From Haloferax namakaokahaiae (GTDB lineage: Archaea; Halobacteriota; Halobacteria; Halobacteriales; Haloferacaceae), in the NCBI RefSeq assembly GCF_042663225.1, contig NZ_JBHTAA010000001.1, positions 248,001-312,000 on the forward strand: a stretch of DNA of 64,000 nucleotides. Direction: 5' to 3'. The notes under the pieces were generated by a model. That model searched no databases, was not told where the DNA came from, and saw nothing but the letters and a program-made list of their open reading frames with translations. The translations under genes were made by a program, and so were the position numbers. Of this stretch, positions 52,429 through 61,780 are shown piece by piece. How positions within the stretch are numbered: the stretch's first letter is position 1; every line of letters begins with the position of its first letter.

Positions 52429-52451
52429 GACACACACTCCTCGTTCTGTGG

Positions 52452-53855
52452 TCATGAGGATTGCGCCCCCGTATCGAGACCCTCGCCACTGAGTTCGGTC
52501 CACTCGGGACCGTCGCCATCGCCGTCCGAGTCGTCGGTATCCGAGTCGCCGCCGTCTGTCTGGGCCATCGTCGCCCGCTGTTCGACCTTCCTGAGCAGTT
52601 CCGGCCGGGCGACGACGTAGAGTACGTCACCGGCACCGAGTTCGCGGGAGTTGCTCGGGATGGCATCGACCGGCTTGTTCGTGGGACGGATTGCGACGAC
52701 GGCCGCCCCGACGTCCGCAACCGGCCGGCCGTCGAGTTCCGCGCCGTCGGCGACGGTGACGACGGCCATCGTCTCGTCGGCGTTCCGCAGCAACGACGCG
52801 AACTCCCGGTCGATGTGTGGTTCGGACGGCAGCGTGACCAGTCGGTACGTTTCCGCCGTCGAGAGCGCCGCGGCATCGTCGGCATCGAGCGCGATAGTCG
52901 CCGTGTCGTCGGCGACGCCGCGGAGTTCGCCGAAGGCGACTCGCTTCGCAGACGGCCGTTCGATGGGTTGTTCCGCCGCTTCCCCGTCAACGGCTGTTTC
53001 ATCCGCGTTCCCGTTCGAAACGACGGCGTGTCCCTCGTCGGACGTCCCGCCATCTGATGACGTACTGGGCGTCGGTATCGACCACACCTGCACCGGGTCG
53101 CCGGCGGCAGCGCCCGGGCCGGGGTCGCCGCGAACCGGGACCGCGACCGTTCCAGGTGCGAGTGTCACCCCGAGTCCGGCGATTCGGCTCCCGAGTGCGA
53201 GGTAGGTGACCGCCCCGTCGTCGTCGAACTCGACGTCCACGTGGCCGACGCCGTGGTCCTCTTTCAGACGCGACGCGAGTCGGTCGCGGAGTTCGTCCGT
53301 CGAGAGACGTCGCGGGAAGAGCAGCGTCTTGCCCGCAAGCTGCTCTTTGACCGACTCCGAGACCGGGTCGTACGCCTCGATGTCCTCGATTTCGTCGGGG
53401 AGCGTGACCGACGTGACGCGCCCCACCGTTCGAACGAGGCGGCTCACTTCGGCGTCGAGTTCTCTCGCGCCCGCGACGGCGAACACGTCCGTGGCGATAC
53501 GGTCGCCGACGAGACGGCCGACCGGCGAGATGAGCGCCGCACCGATGAGGACGCCGGCGTTGAACAGTACCGTCTCGGGGTTGAACACCTCACTACCGGT
53601 CTCACCGAGCACGTCTGCGAAGAGACCGACGGTGTTGAGATACAGTGCGACGATTGCCGACCCGAACAGCACGGCGAGCGCCTGCGGAATCTCCGCTTTC
53701 GTGAACCATCGATAGCCGAGCGCCGCCAGCGCGGCGGTCAGGAATCCACCGACGAGCAGTCCGATGAATCGCAGAATCGGGAGGACGAGCGCGTCGTCAA
53801 CCTGTGGGACCGAAATCTGTGAGAGGACGGTGGCGAGAACTATCGGTTCGCTCAT
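52452..53855 (-). CDS. Membrane protein with TrkA-C (RCK_C)-like domains
   Basis: 467 residues. Three N-terminal helices near 25-47, 57-77 and 90-110, then a soluble part with two TrkA-C-like modules (VGHVDVEFDDDGAVTYLALGSRIAGLGVTLAPG; ADVGAAVVAIRPTNKPVDAIPSNSRELGAGDVLYVVARPE). An acidic tail (GDSDTDDSDGDGDG) ends it. It overlaps the upstream gene, a similar protein, by four bases. Probably a sensor/regulatory membrane subunit for ion transport. Confidence 0.78.
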   Translation of the reverse strand: MSEPIVLATVLSQISVPQVDDALVLPILRFIGLLVGGFLTAALAALGYRWFTKAEIPQALAVLFGSAIVALYLNTVGLFADVLGETGSEVFNPETVLFNAGVLIGAALISPVGRLVGDRIATDVFAVAGARELDAEVSRLVRTVGRVTSVTLPDEIEDIEAYDPVSESVKEQLAGKTLLFPRRLSTDELRDRLASRLKEDHGVGHVDVEFDDDGAVTYLALGSRIAGLGVTLAPGTVAVPVRGDPGPGAAAGDPVQVWSIPTPSTSSDGGTSDEGHAVVSNGNADETAVDGEAAEQPIERPSAKRVAFGELRGVADDTATIALDADDAAALSTAETYRLVTLPSEPHIDREFASLLRNADETMAVVTVADGAELDGRPVADVGAAVVAIRPTNKPVDAIPSNSRELGAGDVLYVVARPELLRKVEQRATMAQTDGGDSDTDDSDGDGDGPEWTELSGEGLDTGAQSS

Positions 53856-55063
53856 GCCACGACCTCCGAAAATCGGTTCAAATCGCTCCTCGTCCCGACG
53901 GCGAAGACGGTATCACCGGCGCTGACGCGGTGGTCACCACGAGGGGCTATCTTCCACGCACCCTCGTGACGGACGGCGAGAATCGCCACCCCGTACGTCT
54001 CTCGAACCTCTGCCTCGCGGAGCGTCACGTCGTCCAGCACACCATCGACGGCAGGGGTGACTCGCGCGAAGCGTTTCCCGGCGCGTCGGAGCAGCGAGAC
54101 GAGTTCGAACTCGCGTCGGACGCCGCGCGAGCGGACTTCGAGTCGTCGAACGTCGCTGCCGAGCAGTGATTCGACGTTGCTGCGCTCGACGGCGAGCGTG
54201 ACACTCCCGGCCCCGCCTTCAGCAGTCGGCGCACGAGGCGTGACGAGAGGCCGGTCGTCGCCCGCTTCGTCGTCTGTCTCCGACTCGGTCGAATCCGCCG
54301 AGGCGGTGATACCCGCGACGGTTGCATCGATTTCTCGCTCGTCGGTGACGACGGTCACCTCGTCTCCCTGTGCGAGTCCGGTCGGGACGAGCGTCGAGAC
54401 GGAGACGGCGCGCGTCCCGGATTTCAGACGACGAGAGACACCCCCGCTCGGCGGGGCCGCGGCGACCGTCGCCTTCGCTTCTTCGTTGATGCTGACTTCG
54501 ACCGCTTCGAGGTGGAACTCGCTTTGCAGCCGGTCGGCGAAGCGTGTCTCCAACTCTGGAATCGGAATATCGGCGGGGAACATCCACTCACCGTCACGAA
54601 TCTTCGACCGCAACTCGGCCGAAATCGGCGGGTAGCCCTCGACGTCGCCAACGTCGCCGGCGACGGTCACGCGGACCTGCCCGCGCCCGCCGACGAGTTC
54701 GACCACGTCGGTCGAGAGCGTCCGCTCGGTGAGTTTTCGCAACGAGACCTTCCGCGGGATTTCGGTCGCAAACGCGTCGCCGCGATTGTGGGCGTAGAGC
54801 GCCCCCATCAGGACGACGAGGAGGGCGACGGTGAGTCGAACTTGGTTCGCAGACTGCGTGATGCTCGGGTCGGCCAGTGCCATGAGACCGCCGCTCGCGC
54901 CGGCGATGGCGACGCTGAGGACGACCACGGCGAGTCCGGGAACCGTGATGCCGGTGATGTAGCGAAACCCGAACCCGAGTGTCCACGCGACGAGCGCGGG
55001 CACCAGCCCGGTTAAGACGCCGAAGTAGAGACCATAGACGACTTCGACGGGTAATGAAGCCAT
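53852..55063 (-). CDS. Membrane protein with TrkA-C (RCK_C)-like domains, second copy
   Basis: 403 residues. Helices near 8-30, 34-60 and 70-85, and a soluble region with ELETRFADRLQSEFHLEAVEVSINEEAKATV and YGVAILAVRHEGAWKIAPRGDHRVSAGDTVFAVGTRSDLNRFSEVV, a TrkA-C-like end. Its stop overlaps the start of the next gene by four bases. It is divergent from the channel gene at 55178, from which it is separated by 114 bp, suggesting a joint ion-regulation unit. Confidence 0.78.
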   Translation of the reverse strand: MASLPVEVVYGLYFGVLTGLVPALVAWTLGFGFRYITGITVPGLAVVVLSVAIAGASGGLMALADPSITQSANQVRLTVALLVVLMGALYAHNRGDAFATEIPRKVSLRKLTERTLSTDVVELVGGRGQVRVTVAGDVGDVEGYPPISAELRSKIRDGEWMFPADIPIPELETRFADRLQSEFHLEAVEVSINEEAKATVAAAPPSGGVSRRLKSGTRAVSVSTLVPTGLAQGDEVTVVTDEREIDATVAGITASADSTESETDDEAGDDRPLVTPRAPTAEGGAGSVTLAVERSNVESLLGSDVRRLEVRSRGVRREFELVSLLRRAGKRFARVTPAVDGVLDDVTLREAEVRETYGVAILAVRHEGAWKIAPRGDHRVSAGDTVFAVGTRSDLNRFSEVVA

Positions 55064-55177
55064 AGCCGGTTCCACTCGCTGACGGACCAAATGTGTACCG
55101 GGGAGCGTGCGAACAAGTCACGTCCGTCGAGACCAGACCAATCCACTTTTTTCGTGGCACCTCGTGGACTCGGTGAT

Positions 55178-56395
55178 ATGGTGTCGGTACGTGACTGGTT
55201 CGGTGCTCGGACGACCATCGGCGTTGTCTTTCTCGCCGCGGTGTTCTCGACGGGTATCGGACTGGTGAACATCAGCGTTCCCGCGACGGGCGGCGTGCTC
55301 GCCCCGTACATCCCCGAGTCGGTCCGCCTGCTCGCCGGATTTACGGGCACGCTGACTGGCTTCTTGCTCCTGGCGAACTCCTTCGGGCTTCGTCGTCGCC
55401 TCCGGTCGGCGTGGTATCTCGCGTTCGTCTTGCTCCCCGTCTCGGCGATACAGGGCTTGATTCAGGGGTCGATTGGCGCGGTTCTACTTGTCGCCCTCTC
55501 GCTCGTCGGACTCGTCTTGCTCGTCATCAACCGCGGCGTGTTCGACCGTCCCGTCGATCTCTCGGTGACGCAACTGTCGGCACTGCTCGCCATCGTCGGG
55601 TCGTTATCCTACGCGACGGCGGGAGCCTACGCCCTCAGAGAACAGTTCAACGGCATCGAGACGCCTTTCGACGCGCTGTACTTCGCGCTCGTCACCGGCA
55701 GCACCGTCGGCTACGGCGACATCACTCCCGACACGGCGATTGCCAAGCTATTCGGCCTTTCGGCACTTCTCGTCACCGTTGCGAGCTTCGCGGTCGCCCT
55801 CGGTGTCCTGCTCACGCCCGCTATCGAAGCACGACTCACCAAAGCACTCGGACGAATGACTGACACACAACTCGACATCCTCGAAAACCACGTTCTCATC
55901 CTCGGCCACGGAGAACTGACCGAACCGATTCTCGAAGAACTCGAAGACCGGGCGTCCGTCCTCATCATCACGCCCGACACGGAACGCGCCCAACGGCTCA
56001 CCGAACGCGGCTTCGACGTGCTCACGGCCGACCCGAGCGGCGAGGAGTCGCTCGAACGCGCCCGCGTCGAGACCGCTCGCGCCGTCATCGTGGCGACCAA
56101 CAACGACGCAGAAGACGCCCTCGCCATCCTGACCGCGCGGCAACTCAACCCGGATATCCACATCGTCGCGGCCGCGACCCACCGCGAGAACGAGAACAAA
56201 CTCCGGCGCGCCGGCGCGAACACCGTCATCAGTCCGGCCGCGCTCGGCGGCCACTTCCTCGCCGAGTCCGCTATCGGCGGTCGTGGACTCGAAGGGCTCG
56301 AGACGAAACTGCTCGACGAAGAACCGGAGAAAGTGATGGAACAGACCGGCGTGGACCCCGACGAGGAGTTCGGCGAGGACGCGGGCGACGACTGA
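55178..56395 (+). CDS. Six-helix potassium channel with TrkA-N domain
   Basis: 405 residues. Helices near 13-31, 48-68, 79-97, 100-117, 133-151 and 185-212, with the pore loop GSTVGYGD at about 174-181 between the last two. The cytoplasmic part starts NHVLILGHGELTEPILEELEDRASVLIIT, an RCK_N GxGxxG-like NAD site (HGEL variant), and continues to residue 355; the acidic tail follows. It is the second potassium channel in the window. The ATG at 55178 is behind GGTGAT and is preferred over the ORF's upstream codon. Confidence 0.88.
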   Translation: MVSVRDWFGARTTIGVVFLAAVFSTGIGLVNISVPATGGVLAPYIPESVRLLAGFTGTLTGFLLLANSFGLRRRLRSAWYLAFVLLPVSAIQGLIQGSIGAVLLVALSLVGLVLLVINRGVFDRPVDLSVTQLSALLAIVGSLSYATAGAYALREQFNGIETPFDALYFALVTGSTVGYGDITPDTAIAKLFGLSALLVTVASFAVALGVLLTPAIEARLTKALGRMTDTQLDILENHVLILGHGELTEPILEELEDRASVLIITPDTERAQRLTERGFDVLTADPSGEESLERARVETARAVIVATNNDAEDALAILTARQLNPDIHIVAAATHRENENKLRRAGANTVISPAALGGHFLAESAIGGRGLEGLETKLLDEEPEKVMEQTGVDPDEEFGEDAGDD

Positions 56396-56461
56396 CCGAC
56401 CGGCGACGACCGACCGGCGACGACCGCCCGGCGACTGACCGCCCGACGACCGCCCGGCGCT
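56391..56461. repeat. Short GC-rich tandem repeats between convergent genes
   Basis: Degenerate copies of a 13-16 bp unit around GACCGACCGGCGAC / GACCGCCCGGCGAC are arranged head to tail between the channel stop and the stop of the convergent HPP/USP gene. The pattern suggests slippage or a compact terminator. Confidence 0.6.
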
Positions 56462-57921
56462 TACTTGGAGTGGCCGCGGTCGAAGACGGCCACGTCGGAG
56501 TCTATCTCTTTGATTCGTTCGAACGTCGGCGGCGAGATGAACCGCGAGGCCGCCGACCGCTCGCCGCTGGAACCGAGCACCACGAGGTCGTAGGTCTGGG
56601 CGTTCGCCGTCAGAAAGTTCGTCACGGGTGCGCGGGCGACGCGCGTCTCGATGTTGCCGTCGGCCGTCTCGACGAGGTTTGCGAGTTTCGTCTCGGCGCG
56701 CCGGCGTTCGACCTCCGAAGCGATACACGTCGTGACGCTCACGCTCCCCGTCTTGCCGGCCAAGCGCGTTGCGAAATCGACCATGGCGTGTGCGGTGTCG
56801 CCGGGCCGAGAGACGAGCACGAGCACACGCCGCCACTTGTGTCGGTCTTCGACCGACCGAAACGCCACCGTGTCGTACTGGCCGCCGAAGAGACCGCGAA
56901 CGTAGTCCGAGAGGAAGCCTCTGTCTTCCTCGTACGGACACGCCACGAGGTCGCAGTTGGTGTTTTTCGCGGTCTCTAAGGTCGTCGGCAGCGGTTCGCC
57001 GCGGGCGACGACGACTTCGACCGGGACGCCGATACGCGTTCGAATCTGGTGGGCGACCCGTTCCAGTCGTTCGACTGCGGCGTCAGCAGTTGGATTTCCA
57101 GTGCTCTCCGCGGCGAGGTCACCCGGACGCCGCTGGGTCTCTTCGCTGGAGTCGATTGGCCGTGCGCCCTCGGTCTCGCGCGGTTCGAGCACGTCGAGGA
57201 GGACGACTTTGCCGGCCGTGTGTGCGGCCGCCAACCGTGCGGCGAAAAAGGCAGTCTGGTTCCCCGTGTCGCCCCGCATGGGCACGAGCACGTGGTCGTC
57301 GCCGCGGACAGTCTCGTAGAGGTACTCTGCTCGTCGCTCGTAGAACTCGTTACGCCACACCCAGAAGAAGAGCGCGATGACGACGCTGGCGAAGAAGATA
57401 CTCACCACGTACTCGACGGGTTCGACGTCGCCCGTCACGAGCGTCAGCAACGCGGTCGAAAACGCCGATGGGGCTTCGACGTCGAGCGCCCACGTCGCCG
57501 CTCCCGCGAGCAAGATAGCGAGCGCGGCCGAGGTGGGGTGGACGATAACCGTCTCCGAGGGCACGTACGCCCACTGGGTAAACGCGAAGGCGACGAGACC
57601 ACACAACGCGCCCACGGTGAGCGCGACGACGAACCGGACGGGCGACGCATAACGGCCTTCGGGGTCGGCAAAGAGCGTGTACGTCCCCGCCGCGAGCGGT
57701 GGAAACAGCAGGAACGAGAGTTCGGTAATCGCGTTCGAGATGAACGTCACCACCGCGATGAGGAGCGGGATGACGAGCAGAACCGTCAGGTGAAGGAGGT
57801 TGTTCGTGTTCTCTATCCAGCGCCGAAACGCCGCGAGTTCCCGTCGCTCTGCCCGTCGAACACGGGTAGAGAACGCTTTCGCGCGACCGAGAATCTTCTC
57901 GGGAAGGCGGCGCAGTCGCAT
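56461..57921 (-). CDS. HPP-family membrane protein fused to two USP domains
   Basis: 486 residues. An N-terminal membrane part of five or six helices (about 40-190) resembles HPP-family proteins (LLVIPLLIAVVTFISNAITELSFLLFPPLAAGTYTLF, and the PTSAALAILLAGAATWALD loop). It is followed by two UspA-like units: HVLVPMRGDTGNQTAFFAARLAAAHTAGKVVLLDVLEP and RVLVLVSRPGDTAHAMVDFATRLAGKTGSVSVTTC, ending DLVVLGSSGERSAASRFISPPTFERI. It may sense nucleotides for an anion or ion transport process. The ATG at 57921 is used; the longer frame overlaps udp. Confidence 0.82.
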   Translation of the reverse strand: MRLRRLPEKILGRAKAFSTRVRRAERRELAAFRRWIENTNNLLHLTVLLVIPLLIAVVTFISNAITELSFLLFPPLAAGTYTLFADPEGRYASPVRFVVALTVGALCGLVAFAFTQWAYVPSETVIVHPTSAALAILLAGAATWALDVEAPSAFSTALLTLVTGDVEPVEYVVSIFFASVVIALFFWVWRNEFYERRAEYLYETVRGDDHVLVPMRGDTGNQTAFFAARLAAAHTAGKVVLLDVLEPRETEGARPIDSSEETQRRPGDLAAESTGNPTADAAVERLERVAHQIRTRIGVPVEVVVARGEPLPTTLETAKNTNCDLVACPYEEDRGFLSDYVRGLFGGQYDTVAFRSVEDRHKWRRVLVLVSRPGDTAHAMVDFATRLAGKTGSVSVTTCIASEVERRRAETKLANLVETADGNIETRVARAPVTNFLTANAQTYDLVVLGSSGERSAASRFISPPTFERIKEIDSDVAVFDRGHSK

Positions 57922-57928
57922 CGAGAGC

Positions 57929-58702
57929 CTAGTGCAGGTCGGCGACGGCGTCGAGCGAGATTTTGATGGCGCGCTCGACGTTGTTCTTCGCCTTCTCGGG
58001 GAGTTCGTCGTCGGAGTCTGCACCCTTCTGCGTGCCGGCGACGAGGTTGCCATCGACCGTACAGATGGCACCGGCGCGGAGTCCCTTGCGGCGGGCGAGC
58101 GAGAACACCGTCGCGGCCTCCATCTCGATAGCGAGCAATCCGGCGTCGTTCCAGTCTTCGACGTACTCGTCGGACTCGTTGTAGAACGCGTCGTCGGAGA
58201 CGATGGGACCGACGTGTACGTCTTCGTCGTTCGATTCGGCGGCGTCGCCAGACTCCGTCTGGCGGCCTGCTGAATGTGATTCAGCAGCGTCAACGAGCGA
58301 CGTGAGCACGTCGTAGTCCGGAACTGCCGGGTAGACTTCCGACTCGTAGCGCTTCGAGGTGCCCTCCTCTTTGGCCGCGCCGGTTGCGACGATCATGTCG
58401 CCGATTTCGATGTCTTCCTGCAGCGCGCCGATTGTGCCGACGCGAATGAACGTCTCGACGCCGACCCGGGAGAGTTCTTCGACCGCAATCGCGGCGGAGG
58501 GACAGCCGATTCCGGTCGAGGAGATGGTGAGCGGGACGCCCTCGTACTCGGCGTTGACGATTTTGTACTCGCGGTTCGCTGCGACTTCCTCGACGTTCTC
58601 GCACTGCTTGGCGATGCGGTCTACACGCCCCGGGTCGCCGGGGATGAGTGCAATGTCGTGAACGTCGCCTTCTTCGACGAGGAGATGGGGCTGTTTCGCC
58701 AT
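57929..58702 (-). CDS. udp: Uridine phosphorylase / nucleoside phosphorylase (PNP_UDP family)
   Basis: 257 residues. HDIALIPGDPGRVDRIA, IRVGTIGALQEDIEIGDMIVATGAAKEEG, and AGLLAIEMEAATVFSLARRKGLRAGAICTVDGN are the phosphate, ribose and base-binding segments of the family, including the MEAA motif that binds ribose. An acidic insertion lies near residues 140-160. It cleaves nucleosides with phosphate to ribose 1-phosphate and base. The start of the USP gene lies only 7 bp downstream on the same strand. Confidence 0.93.
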   Translation of the reverse strand: MAKQPHLLVEEGDVHDIALIPGDPGRVDRIAKQCENVEEVAANREYKIVNAEYEGVPLTISSTGIGCPSAAIAVEELSRVGVETFIRVGTIGALQEDIEIGDMIVATGAAKEEGTSKRYESEVYPAVPDYDVLTSLVDAAESHSAGRQTESGDAAESNDEDVHVGPIVSDDAFYNESDEYVEDWNDAGLLAIEMEAATVFSLARRKGLRAGAICTVDGNLVAGTQKGADSDDELPEKAKNNVERAIKISLDAVADLH

Positions 58703-58786
58703 ACTCGAACGTCTCGGGTCGCGGTGAAAAACGACGCGATTCGTGAGGTTCGAACTCGACGGTCTCGCCCCGTCCGAGTCGGGCGT

Positions 58787-59311
58787 TCAGGCGACACCGG
58801 CGAACACTGCCGGCGCGAGCACGAACATCGTCACCCCGAAGACGAGCGACGAACGGAGCCACTGGCCCCTGACGGCGGTCGCTCGCTCCTCGTAGATACT
58901 CCGTCCGGCACGAGGGAGGACGAAGTGGGCGAACAGCAGGTAAATCCACACCATCACGAACAGGGTTGCGACGAGATGGGGAATCGCATCGACGCCGAAC
59001 AGTGGGAGGTCCGGGAACAGCATATCCGACGTGAGAAAGACGAAGGCGTACAGGACGCCGGCCATCGCACCCGCCAGGTAGTGGACGACGTTCGCATCGA
59101 CGAAACTCACCTCGTCGGGTCGGCTTTTCCGAAGCACCGAAGCGGCGATGTACGCGGGCGTAAAGCCCTCGTCTTGTCGCCACATCGGGACGCCCATCAC
59201 GATTGCGGCCGCGATACCGACGAGCGCGCCGAGGGCCAACTGCACCGTGAGCGAGGCCCCGGCTGCGAGCGCGTCGAGTACGACGACCGCGGTTCCCACC
59301 AGCGTCAGCAT
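58787..59311 (-). CDS. Haloarchaeal membrane protein
   Basis: 174 residues with four or five hydrophobic segments (LVGTAVVVLDALAAGASLTVQLALGALVGIAAAIVMG; VHYLAGAMAGVLYAFVFLTS; AIPHLVATLFVMVWIYLLFAHFVLP; SSLVFGVTMFVLAPAVFAGVA). No family recognised. Located between a nucleoside phosphorylase and a PfkB kinase, all on the minus strand; a transport or accessory role in nucleoside use is possible but not shown. Confidence 0.7.
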   Translation of the reverse strand: MLTLVGTAVVVLDALAAGASLTVQLALGALVGIAAAIVMGVPMWRQDEGFTPAYIAASVLRKSRPDEVSFVDANVVHYLAGAMAGVLYAFVFLTSDMLFPDLPLFGVDAIPHLVATLFVMVWIYLLFAHFVLPRAGRSIYEERATAVRGQWLRSSLVFGVTMFVLAPAVFAGVA

Positions 59312-59368
59312 CGTTCCGACGATAGCCGGGAGGGACTAAAACGTGTGGGGTCGGACTGGTCGCGGGGG

Positions 59369-60259
59369 TTACGTCGCCTCGACGAGGTCGGCGAGTCGGT
59401 CCCAACTGAGTTGGGTTCGCGCCCCGGGTTCGGCGGCCGTGAGCGCGCCACACGCGTTCGCAACCGACAGTGCTCGCTCGTAGCTCGCGCCGTCGAGTCG
59501 CGCGGCGATGAATCCCGAGGCGAAAGCGTCGCCCGCGCCGGTCGTATCGACGGCATCGACCGGGTAGCCCGGGTGGACGTACCGGTCGTCGCCGTCACGA
59601 ACTTCCGCGCCGTTCGGCCCGTGTTTGAGCACGAGCGTCGTCTCGTTCAACGCGTCGCTGATACCGCCGTTTCCAGCGGCTTCGTCGAGAGCGGTCGCCG
59701 CCTCGCGGTCGTTGAGGAAGACGAAATCGACCGTCCGAATCGCGTCGGCGTAGCCGCGGTCGCCGATTCGGCGGCCGGGGTCGAAGCTCACCGTGATGCC
59801 AGCCTCGGACGCGCGGTTGGCGAGAAGCGCCGCCGTCTCGGGGGACTGACTCGTCAAATGGAGGTGCTCTGCGGCTTCGAGCGTGCTCTCCGAGAGGTCG
59901 GCGGCGTGGAAGGCTTCGTTCACGCCCGGCGAGCCGAGGACGAACACGTCGCCCGCGGCATCGACGACGATGTACTTGACCGTCGTCGGCCCGGTATCGG
60001 CGGTCACGACGGACCGACAATCGACGCCTCTGGAGGCGAGTTCGGCGACTGCACCCCGCCCGTGGCTGTCGTCTCCGACACTCCCGAGCAGCGCGGCTGA
60101 AACGTCCAACCCGACGAGTCCGCTGGCGACGTTCGCGGCGCTGCCGCCGCCGGCACCGACGCGAGATTCGACCGTCGCCTCCCCGTCGGGGGCGGGAAGG
60201 GCATCGACGCGAAGTGTCACGTCCCAGTTGACGTGACCGGCACAGATGACTCGGGACAT
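59369..60259 (-). CDS. PfkB-family carbohydrate/nucleoside kinase
   Basis: 296 residues. N-terminal GAGGGSAANVASGLVGLDVSAALLGSVGDDSHGR and C-terminal AVDTTGAGDAFASGFIAARL hold the two PfkB signatures, with DTTGAGD carrying the catalytic Asp. Next to nucleoside phosphorylase and deoC, ribose 1-phosphate kinase or nucleoside kinase are the best guesses; ribose 1-phosphate kinases of this family act in the haloarchaeal pentose bisphosphate route. It has no membrane part. Confidence 0.86.
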   Translation of the reverse strand: MSRVICAGHVNWDVTLRVDALPAPDGEATVESRVGAGGGSAANVASGLVGLDVSAALLGSVGDDSHGRGAVAELASRGVDCRSVVTADTGPTTVKYIVVDAAGDVFVLGSPGVNEAFHAADLSESTLEAAEHLHLTSQSPETAALLANRASEAGITVSFDPGRRIGDRGYADAIRTVDFVFLNDREAATALDEAAGNGGISDALNETTLVLKHGPNGAEVRDGDDRYVHPGYPVDAVDTTGAGDAFASGFIAARLDGASYERALSVANACGALTAAEPGARTQLSWDRLADLVEAT

Positions 60260-60354
60260 GCGTCTCCGTGAATCGTTTCGCCGGCCAGATAACTCTCTCG
60301 GGTCACTCGACGGGCAGGAAGGTAAGCTGAACCGAACCGTGTCTAAAAAGGGGG

Positions 60355-60717
60355 TTATTTTGCGCCAGTTCGACTACGCCGCAGAGATTCGAGCATCTCT
60401 TCACCTCTTTCGAGGAGGTAGTCGAGGCGCTCGTCGTCCAATGATAACACGAGTCTGGAAGACGGGTCGTAGGTGATGACTCCTGTGTCATCGAGCTTCG
60501 GAAGGTGTTGGTGGTGGAGTTGGGTCTTCGAACATCCACCATCAGGGACCACCGACTCGAACGCGTCGCCACCTGGCTCGTCGATGTGCATCGAGAGCGT
60601 GGTCAGCGCCATCGGTGTTCCGTGGGTCTGAAGCACGCGCAACACGTGGTTGCGGTGTCGATTTACGAGGATGTCAGACACGACCAGCCTGTCTTCCATC
60701 GAGTTCGAATCGTTCAT
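60355..60717 (-). CDS. Winged-helix protein of DUF7344 type
   Basis: 120 residues: RLVVSDILVNRHRNHVLRVLQTHGTPMALTTLSMHIDEP then TQLHHQHLPKLDDTGVITYDPSSRLVLSLDDERLDYLLER, the haloarchaeal DUF7344 winged-helix pattern (HxHLPKLxxxGVIxYD). Cytoplasmic DNA-binding regulator expected. The longer frame up to 61575 is an antisense shadow, so the ATG at 60717 is used. Confidence 0.83.
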   Translation of the reverse strand: MNDSNSMEDRLVVSDILVNRHRNHVLRVLQTHGTPMALTTLSMHIDEPGGDAFESVVPDGGCSKTQLHHQHLPKLDDTGVITYDPSSRLVLSLDDERLDYLLERGEEMLESLRRSRTGAK

Positions 60718-60902
60718 TGGTAACACTAGTACCCCACCTACTGTTCGACGTATGTCAGCAAAAATGTGCGTTATTTTCAATAACCGCCCCCGAAAACGGG
60801 AACGAATTGGTATGGTTGGGTAAAATAACCTCTTTTTCTTGGGCGTATCCCGACTGTCCGTTTCTAATCGGGCACCACCGACGTGGGAAACCCGACGCCA
60901 GT

Positions 60903-61715
60903 TCACACGCCAGAGACGGCGAACAACAGCAGGTTGTGGACGCCCGGCCCGAGTCCGACCGCGGCGACGAAACCGAGGAGCAGCGAGCCTTCGGTCGGGT
61001 CGTCGCGTACGAGGTCCGCGAGGAAGACGACCACGAGCGATGCGATGGCGACTTTCACGAGCACGAAGAACCAACCGACGCCGAGCACGCCGGCCGTCGG
61101 GAGCGCCGCGCCAACGTCGAGGATGACCTGTGAGAGCGGGGTTCGCTCGCCGAACCCGAGCACGTCGATGCCGACTGCGGTCGAAACCGCGTCGAGCGTG
61201 TGGCCGAAGATTGCGAGCACACCGAGCGGTCCGGTGATGCTCACCTTCGGGTCGATTCGCTGGAGAATCCCCCACGCGAGCGGGGCGACGACGACGGAGG
61301 CGAAAAATCCGACCGCCGGCCAGAAGATGCTCAGCGTCCCACTCTGGTAGCCTGCGACGAGCGTGATACCGACGAGGAGGGCGGCGAACCCCACGCCGAG
61401 TATCGCAAGCAAACGGGCCGAAAACGCCCCCGCTGAGTCGAGACCGAGCCACGTCAATCCAGCGAGTACGGTGACGGAGAGGTACACTGCGGGCGTCCCG
61501 GCGAACGGTTCGATAATCGGCGGAAGCAGTCCCGTGACGAACTGGACGTGCAGTGCGGACCCGGCGACCATCCACGGGACGAGCGCGAGGACGTGGTCGG
61601 CCGAAACGGTCGGGCGACGGCGACTGAAGCCGACGCCGACGCCGACGAGTCCGGCGACGAGGACGACCAGATACGGAAGCGGCGGCAGCGCGAACCCTTC
61701 GGGCAGGATGGCCAT
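60903..61715 (-). CDS. DUF63-family membrane protein
   Basis: 270 residues with seven or eight hydrophobic spans: YLVVLVAGLVGVGVGF; HVLALVPWMVAGSALHVQFVTGLLPPIIEPF; VYLSVTVLAGLTWLGL; LLAILGVGFAALLVGITLVAG; IFGHTLDAVSTAVGIDVLGFGE; LVKVAIASLVVVFLADLVRDDP. The first loop pattern and HTLDAVST match DUF63, an archaeal membrane family of unknown function. Divergent from deoC, with the starts 65 bp apart. Confidence 0.85.
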   Translation of the reverse strand: MAILPEGFALPPLPYLVVLVAGLVGVGVGFSRRRPTVSADHVLALVPWMVAGSALHVQFVTGLLPPIIEPFAGTPAVYLSVTVLAGLTWLGLDSAGAFSARLLAILGVGFAALLVGITLVAGYQSGTLSIFWPAVGFFASVVVAPLAWGILQRIDPKVSITGPLGVLAIFGHTLDAVSTAVGIDVLGFGERTPLSQVILDVGAALPTAGVLGVGWFFVLVKVAIASLVVVFLADLVRDDPTEGSLLLGFVAAVGLGPGVHNLLLFAVSGV

Positions 61716-61780
61716 GCAGGAGGCGCGGCCGGGCGCAGTGAAAGCCTTACGTTCTTTAGCCCGCCCGAATTTGAACCGGT

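Noticed and set aside
60717..61575. Extension of the DUF7344 regulator to 406 residues
   Set aside because: The added part lies antisense to the DUF63 gene and has no domain; the wHTH domain begins at 60717.
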